DNA of 64,000 nucleotides from an uncultured Candidatus Melainabacteria bacterium (GTDB lineage Bacteria; Cyanobacteriota; Vampirovibrionia; Gastranaerophilales; Gastranaerophilaceae), in the NCBI GenBank assembly GCA_934757155.1, contig CAKVLI010000006.1, forward strand, positions 1 through 64,000, read 5' to 3'. Below the pieces are notes generated by a model. That model did not search any database. It saw only the letters and a list, made by a program, of their open reading frames with translations, and had not been told where the DNA came from. Made by a program: the position numbers and the translations under genes. Of this stretch, positions 9,018 through 16,943 are shown piece after piece (the first letter of the stretch is position 1; each line of letters opens with the position of its first letter).

Positions 9018-10268
9018 CTATAAGGCAGTTACCTGTTCTTTCGTATAATTGCTATCAGGTTTAAGCTTAAATGCGTAAGTTGCATAATCCTTAGCATTTT
9101 TCAAATAAGAACTTCTGCCGGTTTTATTATATAAAGATTCGTTTACATAAGACATATACAAGTAAACCAAGTAGTTATCTTTATCTACATCAAGCACTTT
9201 TTTGAAATACTTATCCGCATCTGAAAATTCACCCAGAACATATGAACGATAACCAAATCTTTCATAAAGTTGTGTCATTGTTTCCGGACGATAATGTGCA
9301 TCCGTAAGCGAGGTTTTGCCTTGACCGATTATAATAGATTTTCTGTCAGATGACACTCTCACATTCAACACATCTGAATTATAGACATTATATCTACCAA
9401 AATCTTTCCATTCATCTTCTATGAAATATTTTCTGTTTTCACTAATATTTTCAAGTCTTTTCTTTGCATTCGGATGAGTACTGTGAAAATCTTTTGATTG
9501 CGGAAGAGTATATAAAAACGAAATTATATCAACTCCCTTGTCTAAATTATATCCCGCTTTCGATGCCAAAATGGCGCCTTCCGTATCCGCCGCAAACTCC
9601 ATATTCTTTGATTCAATAAGAAGTTTACGTATCAAAATAGCATCTGCCAAAAGCTCAGATTCATTGAGATAAAAATTACTTTTGTTCAATTTATCTGTTA
9701 TAATCTTTTTTCTCTGTGCATGTCCCAAAAGTGCATGCGCCATTTCATGCCCGATAACCATTGCCATTGCATCATCGTTATCTAAAAACGTGTCATACAT
9801 ACCGGTATTAATTTCAATACAGTTCATATCGTGAGAATAAGCATTCACATCTGTAGAACGATTTATAACAATGCGCCAATTAATGTGCTGAAGATTATTT
9901 GCTCTAATCATGCGCTCTGCAATTCTATAAACCCTGTAAAAATCTTCACCGTAAGCTTGTCCGTTATAGTTATCTGTTTTTCGTGACAAAAAATCTTTTT
10001 CGATTTTTGCGTACTTAACATTATCCGCACTGATTTTCTTTGTATAATCCGCATTACTTACCGGCGTAAAATCGTTTACTCTGAAAATTTTCGGGTCTTT
10101 TACATCAGCTTTAACCTGTTGAACAGCAGGTCTTTCAAAATACTTGCTTGTTGTTTCATATTTCTGCGCGTGTTTCATTTCTTTCATATGCAATTTTGTA
10201 TAATCTCTTGCGTCAGCATTAAGTTGAACAAGTGCGCATAAAACCAACAATAAAATAATCTTTTTCAT
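9018..10268 (-). CDS. Secreted M48-family metalloprotease with C-terminal TPR
   Basis: 416 aa from ATG 10268, chosen because GGAG lies 5 nt upstream and the protein then starts with a clean signal peptide (KKIILLLVLCALVQLNADA). The zinc site is HEMAHALLGH (His174, Glu175, His178), with the third ligand likely in EFAADTEGAILA, and STHPNAKKRL is the M48 C-terminal signature. The last 100 residues look like TPR repeats (AYKLG-type helices). This matches BepA/YfgC-like periplasmic proteases used in outer-membrane quality control. It stands between small phage-like genes, which is odd. Confidence 0.8.
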   Translation of the reverse strand: MKKIILLLVLCALVQLNADARDYTKLHMKEMKHAQKYETTSKYFERPAVQQVKADVKDPKIFRVNDFTPVSNADYTKKISADNVKYAKIEKDFLSRKTDNYNGQAYGEDFYRVYRIAERMIRANNLQHINWRIVINRSTDVNAYSHDMNCIEINTGMYDTFLDNDDAMAMVIGHEMAHALLGHAQRKKIITDKLNKSNFYLNESELLADAILIRKLLIESKNMEFAADTEGAILASKAGYNLDKGVDIISFLYTLPQSKDFHSTHPNAKKRLENISENRKYFIEDEWKDFGRYNVYNSDVLNVRVSSDRKSIIIGQGKTSLTDAHYRPETMTQLYERFGYRSYVLGEFSDADKYFKKVLDVDKDNYLVYLYMSYVNESLYNKTGRSSYLKNAKDYATYAFKLKPDSNYTKEQVTAL

Positions 10269-10322
10269 ATATACTCCATTTTCCACATAAACAAGCATAC
10301 CATTTTTAACTAATTTATGCAA

Positions 10323-10640
10323 CTATATTTTACTTTTATCAACTCCTTCGATTATATTAATCTGCGGCTCTTCATTCTCAGGGCTAATATCATCCAGCCC
10401 CAAAGCCAAACGTTGACCTTTCTGAACTTTAGTAATTGATGATATCAAAAAGTCCAAAGTTGAGATTGTGTTTTTGGGAACATCAAGAAATTCAATATCC
10501 GCGCGAACGAGTTCGCGAGAGTACTCATCCAACATAAACTCCAGTATCTCAAGAGTTTTGTCATAAAAATTTATATGTTTGAGATTGATTTTTTGCCGTT
10601 CTGCGTTTAAATCAAACTTAGCACTTTTTGTTTTTGGCAT
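10323..10640 (-). CDS. Small unidentified protein, possibly phage-derived
   Basis: 105 aa, helical and charged, with no signal peptide. The ribosome site (aaaggaaatttatt before ATG) has the same style as the phage head genes. Length and helical content would suit a small terminase-like or regulatory phage protein, but no motif supports this. The gene lies 55 nt before the M48 protease gene. Confidence 0.4.
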   Translation of the reverse strand: MPKTKSAKFDLNAERQKINLKHINFYDKTLEILEFMLDEYSRELVRADIEFLDVPKNTISTLDFLISSITKVQKGQRLALGLDDISPENEEPQINIIEGVDKSKI

Positions 10641-10659
10641 AATAAATTTCCTTTGATAA

Positions 10660-10725
10660 AAATAAAAAAAAAGCAGGGGCGAGGAGTAGTGTGTAATCGA
10701 GAGAAAGGTGAAACAAAGCCCCTGC
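10660..10725 (-). terminator. Minus-strand terminator with a long loop
   Basis: GCAGGGGC (10673-10680) pairs with GCCCCTGC (10718-10725) over a 37-nt loop. Read on the minus strand it is followed by nine T residues and TATTTTT. It ends the 10751-11122 gene. Confidence 0.6.
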
Positions 10726-10750
10726 GAAAAAATTTAAACTTCAAACTAAA

Positions 10751-11122
10751 TTATATGGTCTTTATAAGCTCTTTATTGCCATAAAAATCGCAAGCATACT
10801 GACGAACTTTTTCTTGACCGTTAATCTTTACAGACTTGTTAATTCCGTATTTCCAGCCAAACGGACGCGTTTTAAATCTTGCATAATTAGATTCCTTCAT
10901 TGAATAAAGAATTTTGTCCTTATGTTTTCGAACCAAATCGTTTGCTGCAAGTCCGGATACAGCCTTTTTATTAATCTCACCGTCAAAACGATATTCCACT
11001 AACTCTGCAACAGGTTTTTGACAAATCGGACAAAAACCGACGGACAATTTTCTTGATGTATAAAGACTGTTCTCGACCAAATAATAAATATCATCTGCTT
11101 TGAAACCGCAGCAATGACGCAT
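10751..11122 (-). CDS. Small protein with a CxxC zinc-ribbon motif, possibly phage-derived
   Basis: 123 aa. MRHCC at the start and FCPICQK near residue 33 suggest a zinc-binding site. The middle is basic (DLVRKHKDKILYSMKESNY). The ribosome site GGGAGGG is strong. It is the first gene of the minus-strand run that leads to the phage module. The function is not recognised; a DNA-binding role is a guess from the zinc motif and charge. Confidence 0.45.
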   Translation of the reverse strand: MRHCCGFKADDIYYLVENSLYTSRKLSVGFCPICQKPVAELVEYRFDGEINKKAVSGLAANDLVRKHKDKILYSMKESNYARFKTRPFGWKYGINKSVKINGQEKVRQYACDFYGNKELIKTI

Positions 11123-11214
11123 AAAGCCCTCCCTGCCGCCTTTTTGAACGGCATAAAATTAAATAATATATCGACACACTTAATAAGCCTGCTATAACAG
11201 ACTCAAAAAGTTAA

Positions 11215-11300
11215 TAGCTATCCCCGTACCCTTGGGGTTGATTTCTCTTACGCGGCGAACCTTGTTTTGAAATCAGGTACAAATTCATAATACAACATTT
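11215..11300. repeat. 86-nt direct repeat A, copy 1
   Basis: Identical to 12170-12255 at 83 of 86 positions. Internal pairing is visible: GTACC and TGATTTC near the left pair with GAAATCA and GGTAC near the right, and CCCC-GTACCCTT-GGGG is an alternative small hairpin. All three differences between copies fall outside these stems. It lies in the 11123-11473 gap, which has no gene. Confidence 0.85.
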
Positions 11301-11316
11301 AATTTTTTTCGCTACA

Positions 11317-11349
11317 AATTGTAACAACTTTTTTACATCTAAACCCAAA
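11317..11349. repeat. 33-nt direct repeat B, copy 1
   Basis: The stretch from AATTGTAACAAC to CTAAACCCAAA is identical at 12388-12420. In both places it follows a copy of repeat A and precedes a plus-strand gene. Confidence 0.85.
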
Positions 11350-11434
11350 ACCCGCCACACGTGAGAACAAGGCGTCAATCGCCGCATCTAAAATCCCTGT
11401 AACAAAAGCATTATAAGCAATTTTTATAATGTCA

Positions 11435-11472
11435 TTGACAAAATATCACTCAATTTGTTACTTTTATTGAGT
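11435..11472 (+). promoter_or_regulatory. Promoter with overlapping palindrome
   Basis: TTGACA (11435-11440) matches the -35 consensus; a weak -10 (TACTTT, 11459-11464) lies 18 nt on and 9 nt from the ATG. ACTCAAT (11448-11454) and ATTGAGT (11466-11472) form a 7-bp inverted repeat around the -10, a plausible operator. No ribosome site is seen before the ATG. Confidence 0.5.
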
Positions 11473-11473
11473 A

Positions 11474-12172
11474 ATGAAATTAAAAACTTTTTATACAACT
11501 TTATTATTTTTTGCAATGTCATCAGCCGCTATTGCCTCTGTTGACAGCATTGAAAACGATTTAACCAAATGCCTAAAAAATCGCTATTTAAGTTATGATA
11601 TGATATGTTGCACCGAAAAAGCATCTGACAGCTGCATTGCAGAATTATCAAAATTTGCACAAAACAGTACTGAAGCCAAAATTAATCAAACATACTGGAA
11701 TAACTACAAACAGTCAACATCTGTAGCTATAATTTCTCACTTGAAAGAAGCTCACGGCACAATGTATCACGAGTTTGCGAGTTCGACAACCTATGAAATT
11801 AATAAAAATCGTTTGATAATATTGAATTATCTATACAATAATGCTGATTACAAGAGAGAAAAGTATCTTTCCGACGATTTGAAAAATTGTCTGAACCACG
11901 GCGATGCCAGCAAATGTTATATTACTACTGCTAACAAGTATAAATCTGAAATCAACGACATGCTAAATGATTTGAAGGCAAATCTTTCTCAAAAAGACTA
12001 TCAAAGTTTGATGAAAAATCAATCCGACTGGAATAAATATTACCAAAATACAACAACACTTAGTTCAAAATTAGGCGAATTAAAAAAATCACAAATTACG
12101 AAACTTCTTCTTGAAGAACGTAAAAGCCAATTATACATGATACAGGTTTATGCTGAATACATTAAATCGTAG
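11474..12172 (+). CDS. Secreted LprI-like (DUF1311-type) protein
   Basis: 232 aa. It starts with a signal peptide (TFYTTLLFFAMSSAAIAS). Two similar halves each carry Cys pairs and a W-x-x-Y block: C-LKN...CC...C with YWNNYKQST, and CLNHGDASKCY with QSDWNKYYQNT. This pattern is typical of lysozyme-inhibitor LprI-like periplasmic proteins, usually with disulfides. The gene is bracketed by direct repeats A and B, and its TAG stop is formed by the first bases of the downstream repeat A copy. That suggests it arrived or was duplicated as a unit. The family call is moderate. Confidence 0.6.
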   Translation: MKLKTFYTTLLFFAMSSAAIASVDSIENDLTKCLKNRYLSYDMICCTEKASDSCIAELSKFAQNSTEAKINQTYWNNYKQSTSVAIISHLKEAHGTMYHEFASSTTYEINKNRLIILNYLYNNADYKREKYLSDDLKNCLNHGDASKCYITTANKYKSEINDMLNDLKANLSQKDYQSLMKNQSDWNKYYQNTTTLSSKLGELKKSQITKLLLEERKSQLYMIQVYAEYIKS

Positions 12173-12255
12173 CTATCCCCGTACCCTTGGGGTTGATTTC
12201 TCCTACGCGGCAAACCTTGTTTTGAAATCAGGTACAAATTCACAATACAACATTT
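12170..12255. repeat. 86-nt direct repeat A, copy 2
   Basis: Second copy of the 11215-11300 element, with 3 substitutions. It begins with the stop codon of the LprI-like gene and lies 220 nt before the MDR dehydrogenase start. Confidence 0.85.
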
Positions 12256-12280
12256 CAAATTTTTAGCCGGAACGGTTTCA

Positions 12281-12316
12281 CATCGGGTTGTGAGCTATCC
12301 CGCACACAACCCGATG
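12281..12316. repeat. 12-bp perfect inverted repeat
   Basis: CATCGGGTTGTG (12281-12292) pairs with CACAACCCGATG (12305-12316). The 12-nt loop contains AGCTATCCCG, which echoes the first bases of repeat A. It lies between repeats A2 and B2. Confidence 0.7.
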
Positions 12317-12333
12317 TTCACACACCTAAGGTC

Positions 12334-12384
12334 AGATTAAGAAAAATCCAAAAAATTTGTCAATTTTATGTTTTTTCTTAATCT
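12334..12384. terminator. AT-rich inverted repeat, possible bidirectional terminator
   Basis: AGATTAAGAAAAA (12334-12346) pairs perfectly with TTTTTCTTAATCT (12372-12384). It is the likely 3' end for the LprI-like transcript. Confidence 0.5.
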
Positions 12385-12387
12385 TCC

Positions 12388-12420
12388 AATTGTAACAACT
12401 TTTTTACATCTAAACCCAAA
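12388..12420. repeat. 33-nt direct repeat B, copy 2
   Basis: Identical to 11317-11349. Here it is separated from repeat A by about 130 nt carrying two hairpins, whereas copy 1 has a 16-nt gap. Confidence 0.85.
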
Positions 12421-12428
12421 GTTGAATA

Positions 12429-12458
12429 TTTACAGCCTTTTTGAGGTAAAATTATACC
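12429..12458 (+). promoter_or_regulatory. Promoter of the MDR dehydrogenase
   Basis: TTTACA (12429-12434) and TATACC (12453-12458) are spaced 18 nt apart, with a ribosome site GAGAGG and the ATG following at once. Confidence 0.5.
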
Positions 12459-12477
12459 TGAAAGAGAGGTGCGAAGC

Positions 12478-13443
12478 ATGAAAGCAATTGTTTTTGATAA
12501 CGGATTAAAACTTGATAAAAATTACCCAAAACCTGTACCGCAAGAAGGTGAAGCACTTATTCGCGTAACATTAGCGGGTATTTGTAATACAGATTACGAA
12601 ATCACAAAGGGATATATGGGTTATAAAGGAATTCTCGGACACGAGTTCGTGGGTGTAGTAGAAGAGGTTAACGGAAGCGACAAATCACTTGTCGGCAAAA
12701 GAGTTGTAGCAGAAATCAGCTACGGCTGCAACGACCCGGAATGCGAATGGTGCGCACAGAAGAATTATCGCCACTGCCCGAACAGACACACGTTGGGAAT
12801 CTGGAGAAAAGATGGCTGTTTTGCTGAATATATGACCATGCCGGTCAACGTGTTGTTTGAAGTTCCTGAAAACGTAACAGACGAACAAGCCGTCTTTGTT
12901 GAACCGCTTGCCGCAGCTTGCGAAATCAGTGAACAACTCCACATTGAACCAATGAAAAAAGTTCTTGTCCTGGGTGACGGTAAACTCGGTCTAACAACCG
13001 CTCTCACACTGAACTCACTCAATCTTGATGTGCTTCTTGTCGGCAAACACCAAAACAAACTTGATATCGCAAAAGCTCAAGGTGTAAAAACTCAGCTTTT
13101 GAGCTCATTTACACCTGAGAAAAAATACGATGTTGTAGTCGAAGCAACCGGTACAGCATCAGGATTTGAGACCTCAATGTCTTTAACAAAACCGCGCGGA
13201 GTTCTTGTTCTAAAAAGCACAGTAGCATCAGGAAAAGAATTAAACCTCGCACCTATCGTCATTGATGAAATCACCGTTTTAGGCTCTCGCTGCGGTCAAT
13301 TCCCACCGGCTTTGAGATTACTCAAAAACAACAGAATAGATTTCACACCGTTCATCAGCAAAGTTTATTCTATTGATGACGCGCTGGAAGCTTTTGAAGC
13401 GAACAAAGCAAAAGAAAGCATAAAAATACTTATCAAGATTTAA
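12478..13443 (+). CDS. Zinc-dependent MDR alcohol/polyol dehydrogenase
   Basis: 321 aa from ATG 12478; GAGAGG lies 8 nt upstream, so the in-frame GTG at 12469 is rejected. GHEFVGVVEEV carries the catalytic-zinc His-Glu pair, with ICNTDYE supplying the catalytic Cys. CNDPECEWCAQKNYRHC is the four-Cys structural-zinc lobe. VLVLGDGKLGL is the NAD(P) Rossmann motif. It should oxidise or reduce an alcohol or sugar alcohol in the cytosol; the substrate cannot be read. It is monocistronic, with its own promoter and a strong shared terminator. Confidence 0.85.
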   Translation: MKAIVFDNGLKLDKNYPKPVPQEGEALIRVTLAGICNTDYEITKGYMGYKGILGHEFVGVVEEVNGSDKSLVGKRVVAEISYGCNDPECEWCAQKNYRHCPNRHTLGIWRKDGCFAEYMTMPVNVLFEVPENVTDEQAVFVEPLAAACEISEQLHIEPMKKVLVLGDGKLGLTTALTLNSLNLDVLLVGKHQNKLDIAKAQGVKTQLLSSFTPEKKYDVVVEATGTASGFETSMSLTKPRGVLVLKSTVASGKELNLAPIVIDEITVLGSRCGQFPPALRLLKNNRIDFTPFISKVYSIDDALEAFEANKAKESIKILIKI

Positions 13444-13460
13444 TCTTGTTAAACAAACTA

Positions 13461-13497
13461 AAAAAGTGGCGGATGATTTCATCATCCGCCACTTTTT
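13461..13497. terminator. Strong bidirectional terminator
   Basis: A 17-bp perfect stem (13461-13477 with 13481-13497) has A5 on one side and T5 on the other, with core GTGGCGGATGAT. It serves the MDR gene and the converging HEAT-repeat gene. Confidence 0.9.
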
Positions 13498-13513
13498 AAT
13501 CATTATTCAAAAC

Positions 13514-14368
13514 CTAAACTGTAGCAGGTTTCTTTTGTTGGCTTGCACCCGGAATTGCTTGCCAGTTTGCAGCCATAATTTTCTTGAATGATTTAAGAGC
13601 TGTGTCTTCAAGTTCACCCAATTCTTCAGCTTCCATAATCAATTCACGAAGCGGAAGAAGAGCTCTTTGGTCACGAAGAACGCCTAATGCTGCAGCAGCA
13701 CCTGCTCTTACCAAATCATTTTCTGAACGGTTTTTCATAACATCAATCAATGCCGGAACAGCTTTTGTATCGTTCAATTTACCCAAAGATGTTACCGCAT
13801 AAATTCTTACGTTTACCCATTCGTCATAAAGCATATTAATAATTTTATCTACACATTTTTTGTTGCCGATTTCGCCCAAAGCACGAGTAGCATCACATCT
13901 TACGTTTACTTTTTCGTGGTCTAAAGATTTCATCAAAGCATCTGTTGCAACATCACCGATTTCAATCAATGCGTCTGTTGCTGTAATACAAACTTGTGAG
14001 TTTTCATCGTTCAAAGCTTCAACAAGCGGTTCAACAACAATCTTACCGCCCAAACGACCTAATGCACGAGCTGCACGAACCCTAACATCGACATTTCTAT
14101 CTTCACGCAAAGACTCAATCAAGTGTTCTGTAGCTTTTGAATCACCCAATTCACCAAGCGCACGAGCTGCATATAAACGAACGGAGCCGTTTTTATCATT
14201 CTTTAAAACGTCAATTAACGGTTCAACAGCTTTTGAGTCACCCATTTCTCCGAGCACTCTTGCAGCGTTATATCTAACTTTTTCAGAACTTGACGACATC
14301 AAATCGTTGATTAGTTCTTGAAAAGTTTTCTTAACCTGTTTCTTTTTGCTGTTAACTGTTATTGCCAT
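13514..14368 (-). CDS. HEAT-repeat (PBS-lyase-like) protein
   Basis: 284 aa from ATG 14368 (GGAGG 8 nt upstream; an earlier ATG is only 2 nt from it). About seven tandem repeats of some 31 residues share VRxxAARALGELGDSKAVEPLIxxLxD. Such solenoids bind partner proteins; in cyanobacteria this repeat type occurs in phycobilin lyases and in scaffolds. There is no signal peptide, so it is cytosolic. It faces the MDR gene across a shared terminator. The partner is unknown. Confidence 0.8.
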   Translation of the reverse strand: MAITVNSKKKQVKKTFQELINDLMSSSSEKVRYNAARVLGEMGDSKAVEPLIDVLKNDKNGSVRLYAARALGELGDSKATEHLIESLREDRNVDVRVRAARALGRLGGKIVVEPLVEALNDENSQVCITATDALIEIGDVATDALMKSLDHEKVNVRCDATRALGEIGNKKCVDKIINMLYDEWVNVRIYAVTSLGKLNDTKAVPALIDVMKNRSENDLVRAGAAAALGVLRDQRALLPLRELIMEAEELGELEDTALKSFKKIMAANWQAIPGASQQKKPATV

Positions 14369-14651
14369 ATACATTACCTCCGACAATTATCTAACTTCTA
14401 CACAGATATATAAAGTTTTAATATGTTTAAAAATTGCGCTTTTCTTTTTTCTTTGTTAACTTTTTGTTACATTCCCCTTTTAGGGTAAATTTTACACTTA
14501 TTCGTTCAGCAATAGTTAGTATACCATATTTTTACATATTTATACTTCCCTAATAAGATATTTTTACAAAAATTAATTATAATAACATTTGTAATTTGAG
14601 CAAAACCCTGTTATAGTTTTAAAACTCGTCCTTCAAAAAACTTAATATTTG

Positions 14652-16304
14652 TTACTCACTGGGGATAGTAATAATAAATTCGCTTCCAAAACCAACTTTA
14701 GAATTTACTTCTATTTTTCCTTTATGTTTTTCAATAATTTTTTGTGAAATTGCAAGCCCCAAACCCGTTCCGACTCCAACACCTTTTGTTGTGTATCCAG
14801 CAAAAAATATTTTTTCAGGTTCTTTTATTCCGCAACCTGTATCTTTAAATTTTACGATTAAATTGTTATTTAAGTAATTCGTGTCAATGGTTATTGAACC
14901 ATCTCCATCTATTGCCTGTGTTGCATTTACAAGGATATTCATAAAAACTTGATTAAGCATGTTTGGATAACACTTAATCGGCGGAATGCTTCCATAATTT
15001 TTTATAATATTTATTCTGTTTTTTGTTTCGTGACGTATCAAATCCAATGTCAAATCTATTTCTTTATTGATGTCAGCTTCCTGCAAATCTGCCTCATCCA
15101 AACGCACAAATTTTCTCAAAGACACAACCAAGCCGTTAATTCGAGCAATCGCCTCTTTATCAATGTCATTAATTTCTTTCAACAGTTCCGCGGTCTCAGC
15201 ATCCTGCAATCTTGAAATCAATTTTGTAGCTATTTCGTTGTTTGATTTTATAGATGCGACCGGAGTATTAATTTCGTGCGCGACTCCGGCTACCAATTGA
15301 CCAAGGGATGCCATTTTTTCAGAATTTATAAGTTTTAATTGAGTATCCTGCAATTCTTTGAGCGCGCGTTTCAATTCCTTAACCATCCTTGCATCTTTTT
15401 CATACAGTTGGGCTTGAATAATTGCACTGCCAAGCTGAGTTGAAACTCCATCCAAAACCTCAAGAGCATCATCCAATTTTGTTTTTTGTTTTGTTAAAAG
15501 AACAATAACCCCAAGCCTTAAATCCAAGTGATAGATTGGAATAACAACTCTCTGCACCAGTTCGCAAAAAGGTTTTGCTTCAACAAATTCTTTCATGCAT
15601 GAACCGCAAAAAACTTTGCCGGATGAGATATTTTTTTCTGTATTTTTATCAAAAGTTATTTTTCTTCCAATATCTTTTTTGCTTAAAGATTCATTAATAA
15701 TATATGCGTTCATATCTTTTGAATACACGGCATAATAGGCTCTGAACCCTGCAAACAATTGCGATAATTCATCCAGCGCAGAAGATAAAATCACTGAAGT
15801 GTCAATTGAACCTCTAATAATATTAGAAATATTGTTTAAGAGCAATAGTTTCATTGCCTGAGATTGCGCTTGCTGTTTAATTTTCGACAAGTTTTTGTTA
15901 TCTGTTTCCAAAAGCGTAATCTTTTTTTGCAAAGACTGATTTCTTTGAATAGATTTTTCCAAACTTATTTTTGCAGTCACATCTGTAAACACAATCGTAA
16001 TATATTCGCCCTTAATTGCAGCGTTCATATCGTAATAAGAATATTCATTTCCGGAAGATTGATACAAAACGTGAGCAGAAAAATCTTGCGGAGAAGATAT
16101 TGCTTGAATAATCGGCGAATGGACTTCGACCTCGTTGCTGACAAGCGCGCAAACATTGTAGTTAAGTTTGTGGGAAAACTTTTTTAAGTTCTCGAAATCA
16201 GGAAAAACGCGTTTAAAAACATTGTTTCTAAACACAACTTCCTTTTTCTTATTAACAATGATAACTGCACTGTTAAATTTATTAAATAAATCGAACTTCC
16301 CCAT
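14652..16304 (-). CDS. PAS-GAF sensor histidine kinase
   Basis: 550 aa from ATG 16304. Order: N-terminal PAS-like domain (about 1-115), coiled coil, GAF domain (about 165-310) with Cys pairs (FCGSCMKEF, PFCELV) that might bind metal, coiled coil, dimerisation helix with GVAHEINTPVASIKS (phospho-His in HEINTP), then the ATPase with N-box NILVNATQAI, G1 DTGCGI and G2 GTGLGLAIS. There is no membrane segment, so it senses a cytosolic signal. No response regulator is adjacent. The start is leaderless: a -10 box lies 7 nt upstream and no ribosome site is present. Confidence 0.85.
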   Translation of the reverse strand: MGKFDLFNKFNSAVIIVNKKKEVVFRNNVFKRVFPDFENLKKFSHKLNYNVCALVSNEVEVHSPIIQAISSPQDFSAHVLYQSSGNEYSYYDMNAAIKGEYITIVFTDVTAKISLEKSIQRNQSLQKKITLLETDNKNLSKIKQQAQSQAMKLLLLNNISNIIRGSIDTSVILSSALDELSQLFAGFRAYYAVYSKDMNAYIINESLSKKDIGRKITFDKNTEKNISSGKVFCGSCMKEFVEAKPFCELVQRVVIPIYHLDLRLGVIVLLTKQKTKLDDALEVLDGVSTQLGSAIIQAQLYEKDARMVKELKRALKELQDTQLKLINSEKMASLGQLVAGVAHEINTPVASIKSNNEIATKLISRLQDAETAELLKEINDIDKEAIARINGLVVSLRKFVRLDEADLQEADINKEIDLTLDLIRHETKNRINIIKNYGSIPPIKCYPNMLNQVFMNILVNATQAIDGDGSITIDTNYLNNNLIVKFKDTGCGIKEPEKIFFAGYTTKGVGVGTGLGLAISQKIIEKHKGKIEVNSKVGFGSEFIITIPSE

Positions 16305-16311
16305 ATATAAT

Positions 16312-16340
16312 ATTATAGCTTTCGCAAAAAAATGAAGCAA
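16312..16340 (-). promoter_or_regulatory. Promoter placing transcription start at the kinase ATG
   Basis: On the minus strand TTGCTT (16340-16335), a 17-nt spacer and TATAAT (16317-16312) are followed after 7 nt by ATG at 16304. The mRNA would be leaderless or nearly so. Confidence 0.6.
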
Positions 16341-16396
16341 TAATTTTACCCTAAAAAGCAATTTAATTTATTTGATTATTAATAAATTATATTAAT

Positions 16397-16942
16397 ATGA
16401 AGTTTGCGCTTAAAATAATTCTTTTGATAACATTCGTATTCAGCATTGATTATGAATGTTTGAGTGCGCAAAGATTTCTTTATATTCTAAACGATGATTG
16501 TTTAAACGAACTCTCTGAGAGTGCGGAAAACTATTTCAAAAAGACACAAATTAGCGTAATCAGAGATTCTCGAGGAATAATTTTAAGACTTGAAATAAAA
16601 AATCCGGCAAAAGAATACTCAAAATTTAGCCCTGAATTCTACACAAATATAATAAACATAGAACATTTTTTGGCAAAAATTAAAAATCCTGCTATAATAG
16701 AAGTGCACACGGAAAATATTTCTTCGCAGAAGGATTTTGGTATAAAAAACTGGGAGATGTCGACCGTCATAGCAAACCGAATAGAAGAGTTGATGCTTAA
16801 GATGGGAAAAGAATGTCTGCGAGGAAGGATAAATTCAATCGGTTACGGCGAGTTTTTACCGTCAAAGAATACATCAAATAATGGTGGTGCTTATCCAAAC
16901 AGAGTTGATATAATAATACTATGTAATATAAGTGGAGAATAG
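16397..16942 (+). CDS. MotB/OmpA-like peptidoglycan-binding protein
   Basis: 181 aa with an N-terminal hydrophobic signal/anchor (FALKIILLITFVFSI). The C-terminal half carries OmpA/MotB motifs: NWEMSTVIANRIEELM and GYGEFLPSKN followed by PNRVDIIIL. It lies just upstream of fliL, fliM and fliN, so a stator or motor-anchoring role is likely. It is shorter than MotB (about 250-300 aa) and no MotA gene is adjacent. The weak N-terminal similarity leaves the exact role open. Confidence 0.6.
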   Translation: MKFALKIILLITFVFSIDYECLSAQRFLYILNDDCLNELSESAENYFKKTQISVIRDSRGIILRLEIKNPAKEYSKFSPEFYTNIINIEHFLAKIKNPAIIEVHTENISSQKDFGIKNWEMSTVIANRIEELMLKMGKECLRGRINSIGYGEFLPSKNTSNNGGAYPNRVDIIILCNISGE

Positions 16943-16943
16943 T

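Noticed and set aside
302..11122. Complete, inducible prophage
   Set aside because: No integrase, repressor, tail, or large terminase is visible, and no attachment-site repeats flank the region.
11215..12255. Integron attC sites flanking a gene cassette
   Set aside because: The direct repeats have neither the GTTRRRY nor the RYYYAAC core at their ends, and no integrase gene is in the window.
13514..14368. Phycobilin lyase based on HEAT/PBS-lyase repeats
   Set aside because: The repeat type is shared by many scaffold proteins, and nothing else points to phycobilin or photosynthesis genes here.
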